Assembly (NCBI GenBank): GCA_947044405.1
Contig: CAMRHE010000011.1
Location: 3,650,501 to 3,714,500, forward strand
Source of the DNA: Leptodactylus fallax
Lineage: Eukaryota; Chordata; Amphibia; Anura; Leptodactylidae
DNA: 64,000 bases
Reading direction: 5' to 3'
The position numbers were made by a program, and so were the translations under genes. Shown one piece after another: positions 12,201-24,983 of this stretch; positions within the stretch are counted from its first letter, which is position 1; each line of letters begins with the position of its first letter. The notes beneath the pieces are model-generated. The model saw only the letters and a list, made by a program, of their open reading frames with translations, was not told where the DNA came from and did not search any database.

Positions 12201-15200
12201 GTCTGTGTTCTAATTCTCTACCTCTTTGTTGTTCTTTTTGTAGCCATTTGATGTATTCAACTGAAGCTTTTAAAATAGTTCCTTTGTTCCAGCGCATATC
12301 ACTGCAAAATGGCGAAATAACCTTTTCACAATTGTGCACATCAGCAAAATTCATAAGAACTTACAAAATCTTTTACATTAACCTGAAATAATGATTTACA
12401 TGACTATTATTCACTGTTAGATATTATTGCTTCTGAATGGAAATTTTAATAGAATAGTTAAGAACTCCTTATATAGTAAAATTGATCCTGGAATGAAAAT
12501 ATGTGTCAAAAGAAACTAATAGAGAGACTTTTTGTGAGAGCGCTAAATGTATTATGATTCCACCATTACAGTTTTTATATTTTAAGTGAAAATTGCTTTT
12601 ATTATTAACTTTGAGATTAAAATCTATGTGCAGTACTTATACATTAATGGAGAAGAAAATGTACATTTCCAAGGACTTCAGATTACATTTTTAAAGATCA
12701 TTTTAAGTATAATATTCTTTATATTTGACTCTTTTCAGACAAGGGAGAGTGTTTCATTGTTAAAGTAAAATAAACTGTATTCTCAATAGTGATTCTTTTT
12801 TAAAAGAATGCATAATATCAAAGTATAACATCAAACATCAGCTTTTTTTTTAGCTATACGTTAAGAGCATCTACTCTACTGATTTGAATTTAATCTTATC
12901 TAAACCCACTGAACCTGAACAATGAAAGGATAAAAAGCAAATGCTGGATTGCAATGGGGAACCTTTATTTATACATATGAATAAATATTAAAAGTGCTTG
13001 CTGGTATTTCCAGAGAAGATGTTTTTGGTCCAGTACAGGCAAACAGGATGACTGTTTCTCAATCAAGCAAATGCATTTGATACTATACCACATAAATATT
13101 TGGTACATAAAATGAGAATACTATGATTCGGGGAAATATTTTTAACTGGGTTAATAACTTGCCAGCGGATAACAAACCAAGGGAGATTATTAATGGTGCA
13201 TACTCTGATTGGGTTACAGGCGCCAGTGGGCTGTCACAGGGGTCAGTACGGGGTCTGCTTATTTTTTATATTTTTATTAATGACCTGGTAGAGGGAATAC
13301 AGAGCAGAAACTCAATATCTGCAGATGATATTAAGCTCTGTAAAGTAGTCAACACAGGGAAGGATAGTGTAATACAGGGGTCGGCAACCCCAGCACGCGT
13401 GCCACTCTTGGAGGCATATTTCCCTGGCATGGCAGCCCGAGTCCTCACCCAGCAGTTTCGATCGGACCAAACATGACCGAAACGAAACTGCTATTATTAT
13501 ACTGTAGGGTCTCTTGAAGACCCCAGAGTATAATAAGCGGAGACCCCGGGGAGATGATCAAACATAAAAAACAATGTTAACTCACCTTCCCTGGATCTGC
13601 AGCCGCTCTATGCTCTTCGGGCACTTCTGTCTGACATAAGAGACCGCTGACAGGGCCTCAGGAGTCACGTCTGACGTCATTACGCATAATGACACGACGT
13701 GACCCTTGAGACCCAATCAGCAGTCGCTGACGTCAGGGAGAAGCGCCCGAAGAGAACAGAGAGGCTGCGGAATGCAGGAAAAAGTGAGTAACATTGTTTT
13801 CTATGTTTGTCATCTCTTTTCGCCCTCCACTTATTATACTCTGGAGTCTGAAGAGACCCCACAGTATAATAATAGCTAGTGAATGGTGACAATTGGAATA
13901 ATATAAAAGTTAAAATATTATACAGTGTGCAGGGGCCACTATGGGACATAATACCATGTGCAGGGTTCGTCAGACTTACAATTATTGACCGGCACTCCAA
14001 ATACCTCAACTTTGATTTTTTTTAATCGAAATCGGCACGCCGAACAAAAAAGTTTGCCTACCCCTGGTGTAATATTATAGAGGGATTTAGGGAAGCTGGA
14101 AGCTTGGGCAGAGAAATGGCAGAAGAGTTTTAATGTGGATAAATGTAAAGGTGTTCACAATTATGTATTAAATAATAAAACACTGAGTAGGATTACTGCT
14201 AAAAAAGACTAGGAGCGATTGGTGGACAGTAAACTTAATTTTATCAATCAGTACCAGGCACCTGCTGTCTTAAGAAATAAATAGATGCTCACGAAAAGGA
14301 TATCGTTTTACCTCTATAGAAATCACAGGGTAGGCCACAGGGAGAGTACCATGCACAATTTTGGGCATATAGGATGGATATAGATGAACTGGAGCAGGTG
14401 CAGAGGAAGTTGACTAAGGCAATTAAGAGGATTGAAGTACAAAAACAAATCACTTGGGTTGTCCAGGGGTGACCTAATTATGATGTACAAATATATGAAT
14501 GGACAGTGCAGAGATTTTTCCAATGATCTCTTTATACCAAGGCATGTAATTGTGACAAGGGAGCATCTTCTACATGTAGAGGAAAAAAGATACTGTTGGG
14601 AAGAAATATTTTCCTTTTATGGGGCAATTGGCCTCAGCCCTGTGGGATTTTTTGCCTTCTTCTGGATCAACTTGGTTGGTAGATTTATAGGTTGGATTTG
14701 ATAGACTTGTGTCTTTATCCAATCTTATCTACTATGTTGCAATATATGAATCTGTACTTCTGTTAGGGGGTAACACTACTTGTCTAGTTTAAAAAGTTAT
14801 ACATTTTGCTGCATGCCCCAACAGATGAGGCAAAAACTGGAATAAATTATATTGCAAATCTTTGCCTTCTGAGAGAATTTCTGATGCACATGCCTCTTAA
14901 TAAATTAGGCCCATTTTTCTTCAGCGTACTGTGCTTTGAGACCAGAGTATGAAACATGCCTCTTAATAAATATGTCAGATACCAGCTGACACTCATGCAG
15001 ATTTATTTGAACTGCCTTATTTTATTTTTTTTTGTCAAATCTTTATTTAACGTATAAGTGGCAAACACAGGAATAAAACCGCTTATTATCGAAGCATAGG
15101 TATGACACAACGCCGAACCAATTGTGACCCCGTTAGTTAAAGCAACACATACGTAAGTTTTAATTAAAAGGAGGGGGGGTTAGTAAAGGAAGTGTGGGTG

Positions 15201-18200
15201 AGGGGTAGGGGCGATGGGGGGAGGGGGTCGGGTGGGAAGAGAGGGGCAGGTGGGACAGTCAACGTCAGTAACTCAAAGTTAAGTGGCAGAAAGCAGTAAG
15301 CAATTAGCCATAAACAGTACAGTAACCAGTACAGTGAACAGTCTCTTATTCATCTCATAGTCCGAAGTTGCCGGGATAACAGCACAAAGCACAATGCAGA
15401 CAGGAAACAGGAGCAACCGCAATTCCCAGGCCGAGGGCAAGAGGAAACATATAAGCATAATACAGATTTAACAGAAGTGTAAAAAATTTTGACAAAGGGT
15501 TCTGGAACGAGAGCTCACCAAGGGGCATCCAGGACTCGATAAGAAAGAAGAAGGAAGAACCTATGCTCGACCAGTAAACCTGAGCCAGGGGGACCATGTC
15601 TTGAGAAATTTACTATGGGAGCCCATGGCTCAACTAGAGAGCTCCTCAAACCTGCAGATTTTATTTACCCGGGCTAGCCAAAAATTTAGCAGCTGCAAGC
15701 ATGTGTGTGGTTAAGTCTTGCCTGGATGGTGTAAAAGCACCATCAGGTAAAGCCAATACAATCTGGGTGGGCAATAGAGAGTTAGAGGAGAAAATCGTCT
15801 GTATAGTGGATTCAACCGACTTCCAATATAAGGCCAGGGCCGGGCATGTCCACCATAAATGAGAAAGAGAGCCAGCGGCCTGGTTGCAGTGCCAGCATAG
15901 GTCAGTATCCGACAGGTAATAAGCATGTAACCACTCCGGTGTTTTATACCACCTACTTAATAACTTGGAATGGTTCTCCTGGATTCTGACACAGTTAGAA
16001 AAACCATGAAAGTTGGACAGAATTGAATTAACCTGGTCATTCGTTAGAGAGATACCAAGCTCTTTCTCCCAAGAGTGTAGGAAAACCGGTCTCGTGAGCT
16101 CTCGTTTTACATAGGTATGGTAAACATGGGACACCTTTCTGAGTTTCGGAAGGGGGGCCAAAAGCAATTTTTCAAAATCCGTGGACTCCGCCCTAATCTG
16201 ATGTTTTGTCTTAAAGAGTGAATATAGGCTAGTTAAACGTCTAGAGTGGAGTAAGGTGAGTTTTGCAAGTCCCGTGAGGTCCCTACACTGTTGATCCTGA
16301 ACTGCCTTATTTTATAAAAGTTGGCTGTACCAGTGTACTGTACCATACAAGCACTTTTCCCTCTTGTGTCACCCCTATTTCCTCATAGATTACAAGGTCT
16401 CCATACATTAAATAGTGGCTGAGCAGGGATACTGCAGCTCAGTTCCCATTTAGGTGAGTGTTACCTTTCAGCTCCACTTGCTGGTTACAGTTGATCTGTG
16501 GGGGTACCAAGTATTGAACTCACAGTAATCAGATATTGTGATATATTCTAAGGATAAGTCATCAATATCAAAATACTGCTTTTCCGCAGTGTTTTTTTTC
16601 AGCAGTGTGTGGATGGGATTAACTAGAATCTCATTCATTTTTCTGGTACTGCAAAACACAGTTTTTTCTGCTGCTTTTTTTGTTGCATATTTTGCTGTTT
16701 TAATCCAAAACTAGTAGTGGGTTGAGCAGAAGAGAGATGTATAAGTACTTTATATATTTTTCCCATTCCATTTGTAGCCACTAATGGGTTTGGCTTGAAA
16801 AAACTGCAGCAAAATCTCAACAAAAAAGCTGCTTTTAAACAATGTGGGGCCTTAGCCTAAAGGTCTTTGGGTGGAAAACGCCAACAAAAAAAAAGCCCCA
16901 CGTTGAAAATGCAAAACATTCAGATCACAATTACCCACAGAACAGCAAATCAAAAATGCATTGTGGGGACTTCATATTTTCATACATTTGTACTTACCCT
17001 AAAACAAAATTCTAAATGCGAATCTAGTTTAATATTGGCTTGTATCTAGCAGTCTAGAAGTCTACCAATTTTCGAATAAATTAGGCCCCAAATTCTTTGA
17101 GACTATATTTAAAAAAACAAACAAACTGTTTTTAAAAGGAGGTGGAGCCTAACCTCAGAGAGAGATGGATGCTTATATCCTAAACTCCTTCTTACAGTAG
17201 TGTTGGAAAGAAATTGCCATTTTAGAAGCTTTCAGATCTACCCGATGGGCAAGTTCAGCAAGGAAAGAGGTGGTAAGATGCCAGGCACACCAAGACCTTC
17301 TAAGGCCCAAGCAATTATGTCCAGAAATTATTTCATAAGAATTTAACCATCTCTCCCAGCAGAGAACCTAAAATGGTGCTGGACCTTTTAGAATCCATGA
17401 GAGATACAACGGAGGACTCAGACATGGAGAGCATAGAGGAAGCTGAGCAGCAATAACAGGCAGCCTCACCTATCACTAAATCATTCCTTGTTAGACCTTC
17501 ATACAAGCCATATGCCTGGTAATGTCATAGCTGGCGGGCATAAAGCAGAGCTCCATGTGCTAGCACACCGTGGTGAAAACATGTGTACTGATACCATCTC
17601 CCTTGCTACTGCATGATCATATAAATGAGGCACTTGCATTTAGTGAGGATCCGAGAATAGTAGCAGACACAAAAACATTTGTTTCAAAGGACTCCCTGAG
17701 GCCTGGCCGTCTGACAAGTTGTGAGAGTTAGCGACTGCCATCTTTACTGACCTGTTAAGAGCGTATAGAGCTTCTATGATCACTAATGAGAGAACTGTCC
17801 AAGCCCAAATCTAAAAATCCACCGCATGATGTTGTATGCAGCTTGCTCTGCTTTGTGGACACTAATCAGATCCTTGCAGTTGCCCGGTAGTGGGACACAG
17901 TCAAGTATGACAGTGTGAACATTGTCCTATACCAAGATCTAGCCCCCTCCACTCTCGTGAAAAGTAGGCAGTTGCACCCACTATTAGATGCTCTATGTGC
18001 ACAAAATCTGCAATACTCCTGGCTTTAACCTTTTGGCTTCGCTGTTCTCAAATATGGCTGCAGAATTACAATCCGTACACTCTCAGATCTGGGCAATGTG
18101 TGTATGACACTGGAGATTACCTTCCTGGCTACCATTAGAAAACCCTGCAAACTCGCCAGATATGCCCAAACTGGATACATAGAAACCACCTATTAAGGCA

Positions 18201-21200
18201 AAATCACCCAGGCTTAAGAAAATGTAGCTTGGAAGTTCTTAAATTTAACCACCTAGAATTTAATTCCATGCTTATTTCTATGTAGCATTATTCACCCATA
18301 AGTGATAATGCCTGAACTTTTCTGTTTTTCTTATACTTAGAAATGCATTTACATTGTATTCTTTCAAGTTAATTTGCTGTACTATGTGGCTCGGGACTGG
18401 GATGGTCCACATGGACATGGTTCCACACATGGTCACACACTTTCTAATGATTGGCTTATTATTTACCGGGTGATGGGATTTTCCTTGCCCCAAGTCACTG
18501 ATTTCGCACTTTCTAGTACACCTATTTCAGATTAGGACAACGTCCTCCACTCTTATCCTCATTCCTCTGACTTGTGGAGGGTCATTGTTATTTGACACTG
18601 CTCAGTTGTGTTTATTATTATATATACTAATTATATACGCTAATTGTTGTGATCTGCATATTACACTGTGTATCCTTGTCTATCGATTAATTGGTTTAAT
18701 TTATATTACATAAGTACAGTGCCTTGTGAAAGTATTCGGCCCCCTTGAACTTTTCAACCTTTTGCCACATTTCAGGCTTCAAACATAAGGATATAAAATT
18801 TTAATATTTTGGTGAAGAATCAACAACAAGTGGGACACAATCGTGAAGTGGAACGAAATTTATTGGATATTTTAAACTTTTGTAAAAAATAAAAAACTGA
18901 AAAGTGGGGCGTGCAAAATTATTCGGCCTCCTTAAGTTAATACTTTGTAGCGCCACCTTTTGCTGCGATTACAGCTGCAAGTCACTTGGGGTATGTCTCT
19001 ATCAGTTTTGCACATCGAGAGACTGAAATTCTTGCCCATTTGTCTTGGAAAACAGCTCGAGCTCAGTGAGGTTGGATGGAGAGCGTTTGTGAACAGCAGT
19101 TTTCAGCTCTTTCCACAGATTCTCGATTGGATTCAGGTCTGGACTTTGACTTGGCCATTCTAACACCTGGATACGTTTATTTGTGAACCATTCCATTGTA
19201 GATTTTGCTTTATGTTTGGGATCATTGTCTTGTTGGAAGATAAATCTCCGTCCCAGTCTCAGGTCTTTTGCAGACTCCAACAGGTTTTCTTCCAGAATGG
19301 TCCTGTATTTGGCTCCATCCATCTTCCCATCAATTTTAACCATCTTCCCTGTCCCTGCTGAAGAAAAGCAGGCCCAAACCATGATGCTGCCACCACCATG
19401 TTTGACAGTGGGGATGATGTGTTCAGGGTGATGAGCTGTGTTGCTTTTACGCCAAACATATTGTTTTGCATTGTGGCCAAAAAGTTTGATTTTGGTTTCA
19501 ACTGACCAGAGCACCTTCTTCCACATGTTTGGTGTGTCTCCCAGGTGGCTTGTGTCAAACTTTAAACGAGACTTTTTATGGATATCTTTGAGAAATGGCT
19601 TTCTTCTTGCCACTCTTCCATAAAGGCCAGATTTGTGCAGTGTACGACTGATTGTTGTCCTATGGACAGACTCTCCCACCTCAGCTGTAGATCTCTGCAG
19701 TTCATCCAGAGTGATCATGGGCCTCTTGGCTGCATCTATGATCAGTCTTCTCCTTGTTTGAGATGAAAGTTTAGAGGGACGGCTGGGTCTTGGTAGATTT
19801 GCAATGGTCTGGTCAAATCAGCTCTCCTGGATCTGTAAAATCCTGAAAGAATTACAACAATTCACAGAAGGTGAGATAATTCTAAGTGGGGACCTTAATG
19901 TTATCTTTGATCCTCCTATACTGGCTGCTCACAGCTATCTCAAAAATCTATTAGTTCTATCCATGGAAAACTACAAGACTTACATCTAATTGATGCATGA
20001 AGACACGTCCAACCCTCTGTTAAAGATTTCACCTTCTTTTTCCAGACTCACAAATCCCACCAATGGCTAGATTTTCATATTCTCTTTGCTCTTGCACTCC
20101 AGATCAGCTTCCATAGACAGCATCACAATCTCCCATGATGGGCCTTGTTCCGTAACTCTCTCACTTTCGCAACTGCCTTGGAGAGATTTGAACTGGTGAC
20201 TAAACGAAGCCTTGCTGGATGATGAGACAAACCATGCATGGGTAGACTCCAACTTAAAGAGGACCTTTTATGTTCTCATGAATGTGCGGTTTTATATACC
20301 GCTAGAAAGCCGACAGTGAGCTGAATTCAGTACACAGTTGGCTTTCCTGGTATGTGCCCTGGTGGTGGAGATATCACTTCCATTAATTTCAGCACTGATA
20401 TCTCCCCACTGTCAGAAGGGCATTCCTCACAGCTCAGCGTAATCGCTGGGCTGTAAGGAACGCCCCCTCTGACATCGGAACTGTACTTGTTAAACCAAAA
20501 ACCTATGCTAAAACAGATCAGGGCGTAAGAACATGCTACAGACGTACATTATGCCCAAACTATTGTATTCACTGTGAATGCTCCCATTCATGCTCCAATG
20601 TACTTTCTTCACTCAAGTTAGGCAGCACAAGATGTCCTGTATAGCCCATACCATTTTGGTCAGAAAGAAATCTGCTGGTGAAATTTCTCTACTGGACTTG
20701 CAAAACTAATGCCAAGCCTGCCTAATTAAGTGGATGGAACTAGCCTCTCCAACAAAAAAAAAAAACATGAAATGGTATCTAAAGCAACATATGGATCTGA
20801 TTTCCTTAAATTGCTGTGGTGCCCTGGTCTTAGAGGCAAAAACCCCTTCTCAGACAACCCATTGATGGGAGCCTTAACGGAGACCTGGTCTTCATTACCA
20901 CCAGAGCTGGTACCTCAAGAGAGTTTGCAATGCCAACTGCAGCCTCATAAAATTTCTTATCTACACTTCCTAAACTTCAAAAGTTGTTACAGTAAGCTCT
21001 TGGCGAAAAATTCAGTCTCTTGCACTCTCACTCCATTTGAAAAGGCTTTAATCAATGGCACCATCCTCTCCTCACATACCTGAGATTGGAAGAAGGCACA
21101 AAGCCAACCTTCCTTCTATCCTGGGTGTGATGATTCTGCCTAAATATGGCCATAACTCAGCTATATTTTGGTCTCTGGGTATAGGATATCCCTTCTTCCT

Positions 21201-24200
21201 TGCTTGCATACTGTGAGCAGCTACAAGCCTAGGTGCATATTGGCAGTAGCATATTGGCAGTCTAGGCTGGAACAATAGGGCTCCATTGTATTCCTATACA
21301 GCCCTGGCTGATCAAACAATAGTGCATTGTTCAAGCCTGGGCTGTTGACCAGATATGACTGATAACGGTATCAATTCACTTTGTCTCATCTACATACAAA
21401 GGGTCTGAACGTAATTGAATTAACTCATCAGACATACTGTCGCCGGTGACCTCATTCTGGGAGGGGGCATAAAGGGTATAAAAGATGAGGTAAGAGGTCT
21501 GTGAGAAGAGATATTGCAGGAGATTACACTATGGAGATTATGCTATGGAGTTTTGGGCTGAGACCATCACAGACTTCCACTGAGACAGACTTTGACTGAG
21601 ATGCTACTATGAGCAGGCAGGTTGGAATGCTGCTGCTGCTGATGATGAGCCTACAAGAGACTGTTTTGAGAGCATGCAGGCGGGATTATCGTTTTAATGC
21701 CACATGCTGAAAAGCCTCCACTGGTGACTCACACATGCTATGTGTGAGTGTTGGACTATAGAACCACATCAAGGACATGTGTGGTAAAGTAATCATTTCA
21801 CCTTTAATCCCTTTTATTTTATTTGTACTGTATCTTGCAACTAGTAACTGTTAATGCTTGCATATGTCTGCATATCTGTTCTGATCTGTATGTGTTAGAT
21901 TTTAATACCGACCCATTTAGGGGTTAATAAATATATAAAATTTAGAAGGCTTGTCTTGTATTTATCTGGTGAACCCGGCACTCACTGGCGGTGAGTGTGG
22001 TTTTTATATGAAAGAGGACTTAGGGTGTGGCCAAAGCGGTTTGGCGCACGGAGGATCTTTCACACTGGGGAAAAAAAAACAAAATGCAATAATACCATTA
22101 TAAGCTTTTAACCCAGTGGTACAGGACCCCACAACTATTATATACCCATAGACTATTCTCTCTGCTGAAGAGGCAATAGCTTGAGAAACACCTACACATA
22201 TCTGTGGTGGAAATGCTCAATAATCTTTCCTTTCTGGTCGTAGATCGAATTGGTCATACGTTAAGTGTGTTCTCCTATTTTTAAGCTTACTCTGGAAATC
22301 ATTGGCATCTCATGACATATCACTGCCTATACTCCATCCAGACTTAACCTTGTAATACATTTACTAGCTGCAGCCAAAGCACTGATTTGGTTACAAAAAA
22401 GTTCCTCAATTTTCTCATGACAATTTCCTGAAAACTTATGCAGAGACTCTCAGGATGGCTCTTTAGTTTAATAATGTACGCCTTTCTGATTGTATCATTG
22501 AGATTCTATGCTTGTTTATAATTGAATTTTGCCCTCCACACCCTTTATATGTCTTTCACACACCATAGTTAATCATTATTCTTTGTTTGCTTGTCTCACT
22601 GCTCCCCTTTGCTACATCCTCTCCCAATCATATATTAACCATTCTTTACCTTCGCCCCCACCCCTTCCCAACTACCTTCTCCCTCTCTCATCTGTATATC
22701 TCAAGATCAACCTCATTTACTTATGGATTTATAATGTATTTTATTTGCTATGTTTTTTCAAATAGGTTTTCTTTGTTACAAGACCTTACAACGATAGACC
22801 ATGTTATATTTGGAAAGTTAAATAAAGAATTTACAAAAAAAAAAAAAAAAAACACAAATTCATGAGGAAAGTGTCCATTTTATCAGACAGACACAGAGAG
22901 AGAAAAAATAACATTGATAATACAGTGTGGGAATTCTGAGGACGTGTAGTGTACTTAGGACTGGGAGAAGAAGACTTATATTTAAAAGATAGAGATAAGA
23001 TACTGAGTTGATGAAGTAATTTACAGTTCTCAGAGTAAAATTCAATCTGTACTGTGTCCAAGACCAAGAACAGGTAAACTAGTGATGCCACGTGGCACTC
23101 TTATTGTACATATTTGGTCTAATTTAGCAATTTTTTTCCTTTCCTTGCCAAAACCCAGTGAAGTTATACACAATACCTCTTTAATTAATTTGTTTTCCTA
23201 ATAGTAAATAGTAGTAATAGTAAAATTTGGCCTTTTTTTGCCTCAAAGCAAACCAAAAAGAATTTTTTTTTAAATAATGTAAAATGGCATAGTTCAGTAT
23301 GTTATTAATCAGTCTGTTTGGCTACCATTGGCTACCATGTGTTTGCCCACAACCATACCTGTTTCTGTCAATTTGTCTCTTGCTAAGGCTGTGTTTAAAT
23401 TAGAGCTAGAAAGAAGTTAGACAGAGTACTAGGAGCCAAGTGTCATAATCCACTTTTTTTTGGCAATATTCACTTTTTGTTTGAAAGAAACTGGTTTGGA
23501 CTAAATTCAACTTTTGGTCCAAACCAGTCAAACCCAAACCAGAATATATTCTGAAAGGTCTGCTAGTCTCTAATTGATCAGACCTTAGAGATGAAATCCA
23601 TTGTACAAGTAAATTGAAAGTGAGGTACTCATCTGACTTGCCATCTTAATATGACCAGAATGTATATAGCTTTCTCTTGGTGTGATTTAAATCTAACACT
23701 GAACCATGCCAAATATATATATTTTAAAAAATGTTAGAAACAAAGTAAGAAGTGAATTTGCTGTAAACTCACGGATCATTTGACTTTGGGATCAGTGTTC
23801 CAAGTTCTTTAATCCTGTAGTTAATATTATAACGTCTCCTCCGTTCAACTGAAAAACAATGAATATTTTATGTGGGTTTATTTCAGCCTAGATATCCAAG
23901 ATCCCTAGATATTTATCTGTAATTTAATTAATGTTCACCATTAAAAGCAGCAGTTTATTTGGGCATTTTTAGGAAATTGTTATAGGATATTAAAACAAAA
24001 CATACATGACATGATGAAACTAATAGTTCGCAAAAGTTTTGTTAAAGATTTTGCATACAATATGACAAATTATAATACAGTGTTGCTATCTCAAGAACTA
24101 AGTTTGTTAGGAACAATGTCCAATATACAAAGTCTAAAAGTATAAGTAAACTTTTATTTTTCAGCAATAGTGCTGGAGAAGGGGACAAATGTTGCAATAT

Positions 24201-24952
24201 GTTTCACTAAAGTAAAGTGTCTGTGTCTCCTGTATTTACTTCTACGCAGAGTGATTTTGGTCCAGACTCCATACACTAGCATATTAGTTTACAATGCAGT
24301 CTATGGAAAGGGGAGGAAGCAGGAGAAGATAGAGATACGAGGCTGTCTATAGCATTAAATGAGTCAATTCTGTCAGGAGAAGGCTGGATAGTAATTTATG
24401 ATGACCCAGCTGTGGGAAATAAAATGGTATTTCTATAGTGCAGATGTCTGCTTTGAGGCATTCTCCTCTTCCCCGCTCTTTATAGACATCTATTTCACAG
24501 ATTTGATCAGTGGCAAAAGGAGGCAAATGAGTAAAGAAACAGGCACTTCCATTTAATAAACTATATTACAAAGTTTGCTGTCTTCAACTGCACTATGTAT
24601 TTATGAAATAAATATATAGAAGTTTAGTTATGCTTTATACTGTCGCAGATTTATCAAAGCATCTAATGCCGTTTATAAATCTGTCACATTATTAGATTGT
24701 ATAGTCAAACTTTACACCTCCTATTAGTTGGCTTAGTTAATGCCAGAATGATGCACCAGCATTTCAATGAAACCACACCCCTTACCCACAAAGTCATGCC
24801 CTTTTTAGACAAATTGTACAAATGTCTAAAAAGTGTCTATACCATATATGAAACATTTTGCTTAGTAAATCTCCCCCAATATGTTGTGATTCTTACTCAG
24901 ATTATGGTTGTCCTTCTTCTGCCTCTCTTTGGCTAATGCTCTTGTATCTGTA

Positions 24953-24983
<31 letters not shown>

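Larger units (their letters stand above)
17139..22855 (+). mobile_element. Old L1-like LINE, later hit by a Tc1 element and a solo LTR
   Basis: On the plus strand: degraded ORF1 (17245 to about 18190), an inter-ORF region to 18716, an endonuclease fragment (about 19804-20230), later ORF2 pieces (about 20520-21120 and 22070-22480), a pyrimidine-rich 3' UTR (22647-22700), 'gttaaataaagaatttaca' and a poly-A of about 18. The 3' end matches the minus-strand L1-like element at 15026. Reverse transcriptase is missing. The 5' boundary is approximate and I found no target duplication. Confidence 0.75.
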
